Shown piece by piece: positions 12,001 through 20,169 of a stretch of 34,748 nucleotides of DNA (positions are counted from its first letter, which is position 1; each line of letters opens with the position of its first letter). The notes under the pieces are model-generated. The model was given only the letters and a program-made list of their open reading frames with translations, searched no databases and was not told the origin of the DNA. The translations under genes and the position numbers were made by a program. Source of the DNA: Actinoallomurus sp. (lineage in GTDB: Bacteria; Actinomycetota; Actinomycetes; Streptosporangiales; Streptosporangiaceae); the NCBI GenBank assembly GCA_025964685.1, contig JAOPYG010000344.1, positions 1-34,748 of the forward strand. Reading direction: 5' to 3'.

Positions 12001-14113
12001 GGACGCCGCCGGCGTGCTGCCCGCCATCGAGGAGATCCTCGGCGACGTCGACGCCGAAGTGCTGCGCGCCGCCCGGACCGCCTTCGACGAAGAGGTGCTG
12101 CGCGCGGAGTACCCCATCGCCCGCAGCGGCGGCATCCACCAGATCATCACCAGCCCCGCCAGATTCTGGCGCGACCGCACCCTGTGGGAGTACCTAAAGA
12201 TCCCCGCCGAGTTCCGCGGCACCGTACGTACCGGCATCCGCGTCGTCGTCGAAGAAGAGGAGCCGGAGAGTCACCGGCGCCCGCGACCGGACGTGAAGGT
12301 GACGACGGGCGGGCAGGCGTTCACGCAAACGAGCCGCGGCGTCAGCCGGAGCGGCGCCTCCCACGTCGCCGCCTACGGCCACGGCCGGTGGGCCGGCACG
12401 GGCGAGGGCCTGCGGGTGGCCGGCGGCGCGCACGTGGAATACGAGTCGGCCCACTCGTCCAAGCAGGGCAGCACGGCCACGATCCGCGACATCCGGCGCG
12501 CCACGGCCAAGGACGGCTCCCAGGAGTTCGCCGCCAAGGCGCGCTGGCGCATCGAGGTCTACCAGCACGTCTCACCCAACGAGTTGTTCTACCAGGCCGG
12601 CCGGGCGGTCTCGGCGGTGCCGCGGCTGGTGGAGATCCTCTCTCGCGGGGAGAGCCTGCGGTTCTGGCAGCGCTTCTTTCCTCCGGGCCGGGCCCCGCTG
12701 GACACCCGGCAGGTCGACGTCCGTGCGTCCGCCCTCGTGCCCGAGCACCTGACTACCACCGCGCCCCCGGTCGCGGCACCGGCCGGCAAGGCCGTCGTCG
12801 CCATCTCCCGTACGCCCGCGCCCGAGTCGTCGCCGCTGGCCAAGGTCCTGGCTCAGTACATGCACGCGCTCGCGACACCCGGATCCGGACAACTGCCTCC
12901 GTGGGCGCCCGTCGCGGCCGTCCCCTGGCGCCGGATCGACCCTCGGGCGATCACGCGTGGCATCGCGCCGTACTTCGAGCACTTCGCCCCCGACACCCAG
13001 GACCGCTTCACCATCGAACTGGCCCTCACCGAACGCAACCTGCGCGCCAACATCGCCGCGCTGCTGAAGGGCACCTACCGGATACCGCTCCTCGACGGGA
13101 CCGTACTGATGGTCCAGCTGGTGCCCAAGAACGGGCGCTGGCTGACCCGCGGCGGGTACACCGGGTTCAACTTCCCCGAGGACTCCGCGGAGCCGGAGCG
13201 CGAAACGGAGGTCCGGCGCGGCTGGGGCTACGGGTTCGACGCCGAGGTCGGCCACCCGGTCGGCAAGCCGCTGGCGGAGGGAGCCGAGACCCCGCTGCTC
13301 GACGGTGGCCCGGCGAGCGACCACGGCCGGGAGACCGTCCGCGCGGTGAAGAAGAACTCCACCGGCGACTACGTCGAGTCCAACATCCAGCGCGACGGCG
13401 ACTACGACTACTACCGCTTCGACGCCGAGTTCGTCATCAGCGGTCCCCACGCACACACCGTCACCGTGGGGATCGCGAACGGCCTGATCGGCATGCTCCC
13501 CAGCGTGGTGCTGGGCCGGCTCGGCTCGCTGGACGGGCTCGGCCCGGCCGAACCGGTGACGGTCGTCCCAACGGATGTTCCGCACCACGGACCGGACGCC
13601 GACGTCCCCCCGGTGAGCCCGGATGACCTCGTGCCTGACGAACGACAGGAGGCCGGCGCCCCCGCGCTGAGCGAGCCGGACGCCGGCCGGCCCGCCCCCC
13701 GGCTGAGTGAGGCCCAGGCCGTACGGCCGGCCCGGCTCGCGGCGGACACCCACGACCACTGGATGGCGGCCGTCCCGGTCGATGACATCACGCCCTACCG
13801 GCCACTCCCCGACGCGGGCCTGCCTGCGGCCGGTCAGGAGCGACCCGCCACGTCGGCGGCGCCCGAACCCGCCCGGCGCGTGACGCCGCCCGCGTACTTC
13901 GACGAACCCCGGTCGGCGCGTCGGGACACCCCGGCCCCACTGCGACCCGACACCGGTGGTGAGGGCACCGGTGGCAGGCCCGCTCCGTCCGTCGACATCG
14001 ATCCTGACGGCACCGTCTACGTTTCGAGCACCTACAGCGCCACCGACCGCGACGGGCGGCCTCTCCCCCCTGGCGCCAAGGCGTGCGTGGAGGTGGCGGT
14101 GGTTCGGCGGTAG
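2..14113 (+). CDS. Giant single-cysteine mosaic protein, 5' end missing
   Basis: The frame is open to the left edge and the GTG at 5 has no visible ribosome site, so the N-terminus is missing. Residue numbers here count from that GTG (4,702 residues to the TAG at 14111). Order of parts: beta-rich modules at about 380-530 and 645-848; two nearly identical 246-residue copies (907-1152 and 1321-1566) separated by a charged coiled coil (about 1160-1300); a tandem pair of about 138 residues near 1785-2055; a helical stretch; a GHTWMEI segment near 2352; an OmpA-like segment (about 2490-2612); six more beta-rich modules between 2716 and 4493; a Pro-rich linker; and a short C-terminal hairpin-like piece. 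Reading the whole translation I find one cysteine, Cys4694. No membrane segment or catalytic domain is evident. Actinobacterial giant proteins have been named 'lonely Cys domain' proteins; I suspect membership but cannot test it. Function unknown; a large structural, surface or effector protein is an inference. Confidence 0.9.
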   Translation, partial: TVKEQTATAHLLPLGDGTEIGPTSRFPTSIEALKQAVIYFADFSGMRDVLTAMLGELAGPQGASDQELATIAGTTGGRAHDKEILNREFTTDLLFDPGFFRDVLAAVDISGAMGKTTFLGSTADSFVTGIIKLWLAQASTSDNSSTGITWQQLNLTAGGADGTTALTGGADVNRRWARNRSATDTRTGGTELIQLDFNRAYAYMTTVDFTVRAVLEKIAKLLPHSKKSEVQQLLGRLMIFLLPEPEALAQYADTGLPISDARLADALNRWKLNLRPDPAAGAAAPLVLAGDVVAKILMRWATEVPELPDSAGVDRDELIQALSELHANGALPVTDAETREAFNRQFGTSLPDRADPLHDIELPEYLRREDPDGRILGHHGVQDMTFDRGETTLRLVERKINEVAPGLLTSDPEVWDGKGRMIGRMQGGIDSLQAILARGRDQAMLEDVLDLEGMTFYLVNPVGWLLSDVVEINLSAQLTSQPDVREFRPDTGLENYGHGYVGTSRSRSRDGGHTFNYGKFAVGRAAGPDDSPTDPPPSGSGAGGLRTSEGHHRDTIRSEIAVSEQTVYDWTGHYRTAFDIELTAQAKRLDMSGRPLNNALLHWFERWTHHNAQATETVAGRLELQVPRAIAEAGVLRGPAPLRHLTPLPELPHNVYILGTLFGDAYQIAREMADDIFGREHGSTTVTHLNSLATRLRPTHVRNHLWEATAGGGYTLAEGIFMPGHSSHRATMGLKGDLYDMQVIGVAKQGTGTGLYVKHESGTTAKSTSGRWRSEADISETTTGTLHPHDPPHTGENKDATTRASAAAQTSAGTENHRRELHVKEQGPVVMVRLRGQFRIEAEEFRHHLFRKPTKGAHFRSDPITGDVYALLDQAQVAELQARLAESTERARAAAAAWPALDGAPTFDLGRLLTDAARKKFDAGRMYQEVARQIRQQAGGDRPLVLDLDQAAFGAETLLSVLRWAEGALSEHRVAGEPSDASNTLARLIRTYRDLPPRAPGDAITALINAVNALHPEGGPRSLPVEVAAFASDPVTLARDVAHELQAHVRLDVTRPDGTTQQRWADSDGRVYVLDPLTFDDTTLPADLAQAAGLLPETLRRDVYDLDINAFDLGRLYRTSWTSQRTFEQALSAEIHQRRSRLAALDPRLPDLLGRASGASRRSAADVRSLEERQREVVQRIAAARRRLEEVDGELLALRTELDGPWSFQAAPPDEDAVRARIETLEAEQGDRERDLAILSDQDQDLETRLSRSRAYERDALRILDDLRGAAREMVDAARLDAARRRAASLLPASERPTAARQQALRRLLTRWTADDGPRELDLGRLLSDTVRQEHDASPIHQEVARRIRRQAGGDRPLVLSLDQAAFGAETLLSVLRWAERALSEHRVAGEPSDASNTLARLIRTYRDLPPRAPENAITALVNAVNALHPDDGPRPLPREVPAFSMDPVTLVRRVAGELGAHVRLDVTRTDGTTQQRWADSDGRVYVLDPLTFDDTTLPADLAQSAGLLPETLRRDVDDLHIGASDLGRLYRTSWTSQRTFEQALSAEIHQRRSRLAALDPRLPDLLAGAADGGPREWNAQAVDSVTGRLDAVESAIASTSATPTGTSAVPPERERIVLAYRRWAAGKTAESLDHLEDLLRDAGHGSMSLILTDEPSQRFVALNRDGEIRWVDFPTGTAAAPPEGTGTGAFLALGPTGTVLQPPPELHALGADATSFPGLHASIHASMQDRPGAVRPAGAPGSGPSTPESPMSIGVDAPLPDDPHLYTDGSGYRIGPPVLSGGTWHHVGALADYAPVHWLTHGARRNGVTLADIASTDRGGAATFLSAEQGMPRGHALRAFLESTTGRRVEEMDRLPADPPAGTWIFWFRGQERIRAAIVLADGRYRHYQPGTHSTLTGLTGTAPDMTGETDLRFIVAHPTADPTFADAHSYAPIHWLRRGTPDDGVNVEDVLRDDRDGVAQFMAGDAISDAQRVTRFMRTTGRGVESATALPTGLPVGTWIWFSSSEFTGSAVVMPDHRYLTYVPGIHRTGLRSDRAVRAMMGRTPYAFVIARPVTAPGTSAGSVPRRPDQRSDGRRTTRARTGIESAAAVSGVESTELLADAVERGSLDRIVERLVERPPGPSAGEVHESLAELNLGGTREEIVGFLLGWRGDFDLRALSLLESVSRRAHGRSLVDVVPELPGLWLGRRVESLVARGMPSRAVEIIDQVRNRPAALSSIALSQGRRRTGLMLDLGIDFPDAGALADAVRDRVQRGEHDPAARLLSGIEHDTLSLLALADVYFTAHRRDILVDVPALAGAVRNLPPASPVGLESESAYDIAQLERALAAVPDDGHIDVHIAFTPARLRGPGGHTWMEIRLPIGDPEQQRSDHGRVFSIGYRPEGPPSAEQPSRSVVHSPDISDHRTVSVRRRVSADQLRQGIELMREVADDPSSRPDDGGLAFANALHSAIVGGRPFRGLATVVMRPARTDRTPAAVFPPTESLGRPEVMTTLSFADNSSVVGETAREAIGHLVQGYAGRLIANARAGRPAPPVRITAFSSRPGPAGRRMAPLPRRRAAALREVFLDALEEELKLWLPARASQIARSEVPLDVRLTPGTARQAAIAVFAPANDARPADALTADEWFTALGRSADALRRPDTVTTAGSRASTASARSTVRPDALPASSADDPQPPWYVAQGALGDGTVIRVDTVVDASVKAWIDELTAGMRPAAAAAVRRRILAVLAKKDAKTWEKLLRSGTLIRRRGVSVKLTFSVEDSRHEQPGDEPAEEGLQTFFSKYGDTSYSEGSSRHRRRALSGRLEPLLFIIEGALSHLSPSVKIGAENEYGSGRSIAMEVQSGNRVIANATHGYAGRIRVRATVNRRTRPDLLLPGTARLAFPTVYSSTAEALAPPADLDEGGHPTVRVTNPEVLQGLDHAVNAVVPQALVAGLRTELEALGLPRDIVDELVQEVTEEFFNEKTLKDRSQWWLTGSWVSAVFTGKKFARADFAGHLEVSGRPRTVRYVTTTEQEVLLRNDIADTALLRDGGEHHSRASAATALAGGVEVGDHLITPGVELPMVRSSSGQSHTVVAEGQAKNAIMRKDRLVRYVTEFTMVVKLRSATHGDREYTAPMPGELGIGRTHAAYFERLALEGATGSGLQPPEDVPAPLAEPRIEPELPEPARATRAQRLVRWLGSRFAPERMPWPFPAPGLHGVDDLLRLADLGPIEIAVPPELHDDGDPRGPLTSEGWDALRAYNNVSWLYANPEKSTVVSYADERGGPAPWRYVLDAGGRVVGALFMAPETTPGEGRRPTGYVPNPVVPRAAEPPAPRPVAWYEALLGPLTDAGLDAIADYLRAGGVPQIQLTDTVQARVATAPEDDALRKATRALKDAPALLVVAADGSRLSTGDRPGRAPEARFVIDKDGGVRGPLPVWDHVVHPAEPIELAARKGLGPGILRETPGLERLFREAQNALAHQMRVAGVEDLLSATDRQHLARVLAMKFGVPGLRGGYPALMAGAVGHEVRVGGYVFSVAADVQLRALRRDPVAEGGVSLDSQHKGVSGLSTVEQTGIELGAAVSGRFRARFPGLFSLDVHTIDAGAKRSWTRKIIDTTGVKEYRRARTNGDVTRFEYEAVYTLVVTTRRPAGEVHAAHVRELSGPDHWAAVTVSNALLPETPIPPDDIVALGQVTVVDLPDDGGPWHGSAAYGQDALVELASDITRLPLHYLGTEFDLNAEGLSGLQARLIGTEELSRNLAEMVAAHNDVPWLSAKGDAFRQVLTHIVPTGAGYGVAERITRTGTPTFLEALARRMIRKGRLRIALPPTADGWNQEMTIWLRTFGARHEKAVTGITQEQYTEADLRFGEEVGVTDSADASGGAGAVFRVGPQPAAEGDHTTSTKASSQASFGATGGVSGSRGRYTADLGGGLDLNLGTYSGTSHSFGANAVYELVHRRWRDDESRSAKRLLGIRRGLTLLAPHVRALDHGLPVPPGEEPPAEHQERYLVDRELAMAVSYIEDADAAGVLPAIEEILGDVDAEVLRAARTAFDEEVLRAEYPIARSGGIHQIITSPARFWRDRTLWEYLKIPAEFRGTVRTGIRVVVEEEEPESHRRPRPDVKVTTGGQAFTQTSRGVSRSGASHVAAYGHGRWAGTGEGLRVAGGAHVEYESAHSSKQGSTATIRDIRRATAKDGSQEFAAKARWRIEVYQHVSPNELFYQAGRAVSAVPRLVEILSRGESLRFWQRFFPPGRAPLDTRQVDVRASALVPEHLTTTAPPVAAPAGKAVVAISRTPAPESSPLAKVLAQYMHALATPGSGQLPPWAPVAAVPWRRIDPRAITRGIAPYFEHFAPDTQDRFTIELALTERNLRANIAALLKGTYRIPLLDGTVLMVQLVPKNGRWLTRGGYTGFNFPEDSAEPERETEVRRGWGYGFDAEVGHPVGKPLAEGAETPLLDGGPASDHGRETVRAVKKNSTGDYVESNIQRDGDYDYYRFDAEFVISGPHAHTVTVGIANGLIGMLPSVVLGRLGSLDGLGPAEPVTVVPTDVPHHGPDADVPPVSPDDLVPDERQEAGAPALSEPDAGRPAPRLSEAQAVRPARLAADTHDHWMAAVPVDDITPYRPLPDAGLPAAGQERPATSAAPEPARRVTPPAYFDEPRSARRDTPAPLRPDTGGEGTGGRPAPSVDIDPDGTVYVSSTYSATDRDGRPLPPGAKACVEVAVVRR
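2723..3460 (+). repeat. Internal 738-bp duplication, copy 1 (in giant gene)
   Basis: Encodes residues 907-1152, from a DLGRLL motif to RLPDLL. It aligns without net indels to the copy at 3965-4702. By hand alignment about 34 of 246 residues differ (roughly 86% identity). Differences cluster in patches while long blocks, for example around SEHRVAGEPSDASNT and TSWTSQRTFEQALSAEI, are unchanged and nearly identical in DNA. That pattern suggests recent duplication or gene conversion. Each copy itself carries a DLGRL motif at both ends, so the unit may be built from smaller parts. Confidence 0.93.
3965..4702 (+). repeat. Internal 738-bp duplication, copy 2 (in giant gene)
   Basis: Encodes residues 1321-1566 and lies exactly 1,242 bp downstream of copy 1. 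The 504 bp between the copies (3461-3964) encode a charged heptad-like coiled coil, beginning near RSLEERQREVVQRIAAARR, that has no counterpart after copy 2. The coiled coil was therefore either inserted between the copies or lost after the second one. Confidence 0.93.
5365..5760 (+). repeat. Tandem approx. 138-residue domain, copy 1 (in giant gene)
   Basis: Protein-level repeat centred on YAPVHWL (Tyr1793). It is followed by a helical stretch ending in a TTGR motif, then GTWIFWF and a strand ending before a YxPG motif. The partner starts 138 residues later with YAPIHWL. DNA similarity is low, so this pair is older than the 738-bp duplication. Fold and function are not recognised. Confidence 0.8.
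5779..6166 (+). repeat. Tandem approx. 138-residue domain, copy 2 (in giant gene)
   Basis: Second copy of the YAP(V/I)HWL domain (Tyr1931), with matching TTGR, GTWIWF and YVPG landmarks in the same order as copy 1. A Ser/Arg-rich linker follows it. Confidence 0.8.
7471..7840 (+). other. OmpA-like segment inside the giant protein
   Basis: Residues about 2490-2612 follow the OmpA/MotB peptidoglycan-binding pattern: a first strand with LSFADNSSVV, a long helix, a VRITAFSS strand, then an arginine-rich helix with RRRAAALREVF and a closing strand AAIAVFAP. Family members end in a comparable 'RA..V...L' helix. If correct it would anchor or orient the protein at the cell wall. This is a pattern match by eye only, and the usual Asp of the TD-x-x-G motif is not seen. 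Confidence 0.4.
8150..13480 (+). repeat. Series of divergent beta-rich modules (in giant gene)
   Basis: Six modules recur at about 8150-8620, 8830-9330, 10330-10900, 11230-11830, 12110-12590 and 13010-13480; two more lie at about 1144-1590 and 1942-2545. Each starts with helices, continues with a strand pattern such as GRLRIALPPT, passes through Ser/Thr/Gly-rich amphipathic strands, and closes with an aromatic-alanine strand of the type F-x-A-x-Y-x-L-x-V, often followed by Arg. Sequence identity is low, so the relation rests on order and spacing of strands. Long Ser/Thr/Gly hairpins resemble those of beta-barrel or pore-forming proteins, but that is inference. Confidence 0.55.
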
Positions 14114-14121
14114 TGCGGGTA

Positions 14122-14310
14122 TCAGGCGCTGGCGGTGGACCAGACGACCAGCGGGTCAGGGATCGCCGTGCCCGGAGGGTCGGCGGCGACCTCGGTGGTC
14201 AGCACCTCGTCCAGGTCCGCGCCGTAGACGACCGGCTCACCGCCGCCGGCCGGGAAGTACATCCAGTGTCCCCCGCCTTCCTGGCCGACCGCGCGCAGGC
14301 GGTCAATATC
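14122..14310 (-). pseudogene. 3' remnant of an unrecognised minus-strand gene
   Basis: On the minus strand the frame from 14310 to the TGA at 14124-14122 has strongly biased third positions. It encodes a plausible protein tail with RAVGQEGGGHWMYFPAGGG near its start and LVVWSTASA at its end. An in-frame TGA (14313-14311) lies directly upstream, there is no start codon with a ribosome site, and the sequence further upstream does not look coding. It is therefore best read as the last 62 codons or so of a truncated gene. It ends 8 bp from the stop of the giant gene. I do not recognise the family; a small immunity-type protein is possible but unsupported. Confidence 0.55.
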
Positions 14311-14405
14311 TCACACCGACCTGTTCATTTCGGTGACCGCTTCTTTGACGGCGAAAGCAAGGGACGTGGCAGAAACCCCATGTGAAGCCGGACTTCCGGT
14401 GCGAC

Positions 14406-14433
14406 TTGACAGTTAGACAGATCTGTCTAATTT
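14406..14433 (+). promoter_or_regulatory. Promoter of the MFS exporter gene
   Basis: A -35 element TTGACA (14406-14411) is followed after 16 bp by TAATTT (14428-14433). The palindromic operator at 14413-14430 fills the spacer and touches the -10 element, so a bound repressor would block polymerase. The start codon is 33 bp beyond the -10. Confidence 0.65.
14413..14430. promoter_or_regulatory. TetR-type operator 1
   Basis: Perfect 18-bp palindrome TTAGACAGATCTGTCTAA. Its 14-bp core AGACAGATCTGTCT is repeated exactly before the adjacent tetR gene (15707-15720). The shared core links both genes to one regulator, most simply the TetR encoded at 15737. Confidence 0.88.
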
Positions 14434-14466
14434 CTAAACCCACCGCTGTCTAAGGAGCCACGAACC

Positions 14467-15708
14467 ATGACCGCCACGACGTCCACTGCGCCCGACACCG
14501 TCACGGGATCCCGGCCCCGGAGTCCCGCGCCCCGGCCGAAGGCGGCCCTGGCACTCCTGGCCTCCGTCATCGTGTCCTTCCTGGCCGCCTCCAGCGCGCC
14601 GACCCCGCTCTACGCCGTCTACCAGGCCGAATGGGGCTTCACACCGATCACCACCACCGTCGTGTTCGGTGTCTACGCCGTCGCCGTGCTGGTCGCGCTC
14701 CTGGTCGTCGGGAGGATCTCCGACCACGTCGGCCGACGGCCCGTGCTGCTGGCCGCCCTCGCGGTCCAGGCCGCGGCGATGCTCGTGTTCGTGACCGCGG
14801 GCGGCGTGACCGCACTGCTGGTGGCCCGCGTCGTCCAGGGCGTGTCGACCGGAGCCGCCATGGGCGCGGTCGGGGCGGCCATGCTCGACATCGACCGGCC
14901 CCGCGGCACCGTCGCCAACTCCGTCGCCCCGGGCACCGGCACGGCGACCGGCGCGCTCGCCTCAGCACTGATCGTCCAGTATCTGCCGGCCCCGACCCGC
15001 CTGGTCTACCTCCTGCTGCTCGGGGTGTTCGCGCTGCAGGCCGCCGGTGTGGCGCTGCTGCCCGAGACGGTGGGGCGCAAGCCCGGAGCCCTGGGCAGCC
15101 TCGTGCCGCGGATAGCGCTCCCGCGCCAGGTGCGCCGTCCGGTCGCGATCGCCGCCCCCGTGCTGTTCGCGGTCTGGGCGCTGGCCGGTTTCTACGGCTC
15201 ACTCGGCCCCGCGCTCACCGGCACTCTCGTCCACTCGCGCTCGGCCCTCTACGGCGGGCTGAGCCTGTCCATCCTCGCCGGGGTCGCCGCGGCCTCCGTG
15301 CTCGCCCTGCGCGGCACGGCCACGCGGACCGTGCTGTACACCGGCGTCCTCGCACTCATCATCGGTGTGGGCGTCACGCTGATCTCGATCGACGCGGGTT
15401 CGGCGGCGGGCTTCTTCGCCGGCAGCGCGGTGGCCGGTCTCGGTTTCGGCAGCGGCTTCCAGGGCGGCATCCGGCTGGTCGTGCCGCTGGCCCGGCCGCA
15501 TGAGCGCGCCGGTGTGCTCTCCCTCCTCTACGTCGTCTCCTACCTCGGCATGGGCGTCCCCGCCGTACTCGCCGGAGTGCTCGTCGTGCACGCCGGCGGC
15601 CTGCTCGACACGGCCCGCGAGTACGGGATCGCCGTCATCGTCCTCGCCGGCGCCGCGCTGATCGGCCTGGTGGCGACCCGGAACGGAGCGGAGACCGCGC
15701 TAGACTAG
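14467..15708 (+). CDS. MFS exporter (DHA1-like drug efflux)
   Basis: Encodes 413 residues, a normal length for a 12-helix major facilitator transporter in the cytoplasmic membrane. A long series of Ala/Leu/Val-rich helices is visible, with MFS motif A, GRISDHVGRRP, in the loop after helix 2 and an acidic-arginine stretch (DIDRPRGT) between helices 4 and 5. The ATG at 14467 has AAGGAG 9 bp upstream. A tetR gene follows in the same direction after 28 bp, and both carry the same operator, so the transporter is probably induced by a compound that the regulator binds. Proton-driven export of a toxic compound is the usual role of this arrangement; the substrate cannot be read from sequence. The last codons overlap operator 2. 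Confidence 0.88.
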   Translation: MTATTSTAPDTVTGSRPRSPAPRPKAALALLASVIVSFLAASSAPTPLYAVYQAEWGFTPITTTVVFGVYAVAVLVALLVVGRISDHVGRRPVLLAALAVQAAAMLVFVTAGGVTALLVARVVQGVSTGAAMGAVGAAMLDIDRPRGTVANSVAPGTGTATGALASALIVQYLPAPTRLVYLLLLGVFALQAAGVALLPETVGRKPGALGSLVPRIALPRQVRRPVAIAAPVLFAVWALAGFYGSLGPALTGTLVHSRSALYGGLSLSILAGVAAASVLALRGTATRTVLYTGVLALIIGVGVTLISIDAGSAAGFFAGSAVAGLGFGSGFQGGIRLVVPLARPHERAGVLSLLYVVSYLGMGVPAVLAGVLVVHAGGLLDTAREYGIAVIVLAGAALIGLVATRNGAETALD

Positions 15709-15720
15709 ACAGATCTGTCT
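15707..15720. promoter_or_regulatory. TetR-type operator 2
   Basis: Perfect 14-bp palindrome AGACAGATCTGTCT, identical to the core of operator 1. It overlaps the TAG stop of the MFS gene and ends 16 bp before the tetR start codon. It would give the regulator control over its own expression or act as a roadblock to readthrough from the MFS gene. Confidence 0.88.
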
Positions 15721-15736
15721 GAATGGAGAGTGGGAC

Positions 15737-16324
15737 ATGCCGAAGAAGGTCGCCCCGAGGCCGTCGGTACGTGAGCGCCTCCTGGACGCCGCCAACGAGC
15801 TGTTCTATCGCGAAGGCGTGCAGACGGTCGGCATCGACCGCATCGTCGAACACGCGGGCGTCGCCAAGGCCTCGCTCTACAACACCTTCGGCAGCAAGGA
15901 AGAGCTCGTCCGCGCCTACCTCGAGTGCCGCCATGTCAGCACCAGCGAGCGCATCACCAGGGCCATGGCGCGCTTCCGCACCCCATGCGAGCGGCTGCTC
16001 GGCGTCTTCGACGCCCAGGGCGAGCTGTTCACCGACCCCACGTTCAACGGGTGCGCCTTCGTTCGTGCCAGCGCCGAGACGACGCACGGCAGCTCCATCG
16101 AGCACGCCGCCGATGACTACCGGACCTGGGTGCGCACCATGTTCACCGACCTCGCCGAGGAGGCCGGGGTGGCCGATCCCGAGAGTCTGGCCCGGCAGCT
16201 TCACCTCCTCTACGACGGCGCGGGCGTGTCAGCCCGGATGGACCGTGACCCCTCGGCGTCCACCACCGCCCGTGCCGCGGCGACGGCGCTCTTCGACGCG
16301 GCGCCCAAGGCGCAGAGCAACTGA
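15737..16324 (+). CDS. TetR/AcrR family repressor
   Basis: Encodes 195 residues. The N-terminal three-helix DNA-binding domain (about residues 10-57) shows the usual TetR order: RERLLDAANELFYREG, then IDRIVEHAGVAKASLYNTFG, then a KEELV start of helix 4. The rest is a helical ligand and dimer domain with two cysteines (in TPCERLL and NGCAF). The ATG at 15737 is preceded by GGAGAG at a normal distance. The gene sits directly behind the MFS exporter, and matching palindromes lie before both, which is the standard local repressor-exporter arrangement. It converges on metH. The ligand is unknown. Confidence 0.93.
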   Translation: MPKKVAPRPSVRERLLDAANELFYREGVQTVGIDRIVEHAGVAKASLYNTFGSKEELVRAYLECRHVSTSERITRAMARFRTPCERLLGVFDAQGELFTDPTFNGCAFVRASAETTHGSSIEHAADDYRTWVRTMFTDLAEEAGVADPESLARQLHLLYDGAGVSARMDRDPSASTTARAAATALFDAAPKAQSN

Positions 16325-16351
16325 GCCCTGCCCGGACGTGGCCGATCTCAC

Positions 16352-16375
16352 GGCGGCGCCCTCCGCGTCGCCGCC
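16352..16375. terminator. Hairpin between convergent tetR and metH
   Basis: GGCGGCG (16352-16358) and CGCCGCC (16369-16375) form a 7-bp all-GC stem with a 10-nt loop in the 76-bp gap between the two convergent stop codons. There is no T tract on either side, which is common for actinobacterial hairpin terminators. It could serve both genes. Confidence 0.45.
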
Positions 16376-16400
16376 ATGGGACGGGCCATGTCCATCGGGC

Positions 16401-20042
<3,642 letters not shown>

Positions 20043-20134
20043 TGATCCACCTCCCGTAATGGGAGGCGCCCTTGTGGATCGATGCAGGCCGAGCGTGGCG
20101 GGCTCACGGCCCGTTGCAGCGCCTCTCGACCTGA
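20043..20134 (-). promoter_or_regulatory. SAH riboswitch in the metH leader
   Basis: Reading the minus strand, the leader has the architecture of the S-adenosylhomocysteine riboswitch. P1 pairs GGTCGAG (20131-20125) with CTCGGCC (20093-20087). The conserved GCGCTGC follows P1's first strand. P2 is a 5-bp hairpin (20113-20109 with 20103-20099) with loop CGTGA. P4 is a pseudoknot-type pairing of GAGGCGC (20125-20119) with GCGCCTC (20069-20063). The second P4 strand overlaps the bases that can sequester the metH ribosome site, so ligand-stabilised P4 would expose it. SAH riboswitches are known upstream of metH and ahcY and switch expression on. Assignment is by eye against the remembered consensus. 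Confidence 0.8.
20044..20080 (-). promoter_or_regulatory. Ribosome-site sequestering hairpin of metH
   Basis: The metH ribosome site GGGAGG (20055-20050) pairs perfectly with CCTCCC (20066-20061) across a 5-nt loop. An outer stem, GATCCA (20080-20075) with TGGATC (20049-20044), extends the hairpin around an 8-nt bulge. This is the expected OFF state. Four of the six CCTCCC bases are needed for P4 of the riboswitch, so the two structures exclude each other. Confidence 0.82.
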
Positions 20135-20140
20135 TCTTCA

Positions 20141-20169
20141 ACGGTACCCGAGAGACGCGAACCGTCCAA
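20141..20169 (-). promoter_or_regulatory. metH: metH promoter
   Basis: On the minus strand, TTGGAC (20169-20164), a 17-nt spacer and TACCGT (20146-20141) form a sigma-70-type promoter with an actinobacterial TANNNT -10. Initiation 6-7 nt downstream would start the RNA at about 20134, just before the first P1 strand of the riboswitch. This fit supports both assignments. Confidence 0.65.

Noticed and set aside
7304..12139. Very long minus-strand open frame (over 1,600 codons) opposite the giant gene
   Set aside because: Its sequence is rich in Arg, Gly, His and Val without domain structure, and the plus-strand frame has coherent repeats and strands. Long antisense frames are expected where third positions are nearly all G or C.
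5..14113. Polymorphic toxin with a C-terminal toxin domain
   Set aside because: The C-terminus is a Pro-rich linker and a short strand-rich piece, not a toxin-sized globular domain, and no intact immunity-like gene follows. Only a gene remnant lies downstream.
20043..20134. Cobalamin riboswitch upstream of metH
   Set aside because: A B12-box-like conserved segment was looked for because metH needs cobalamin; none is present, and the leader is too short. The pairing pattern fits the SAH class instead.
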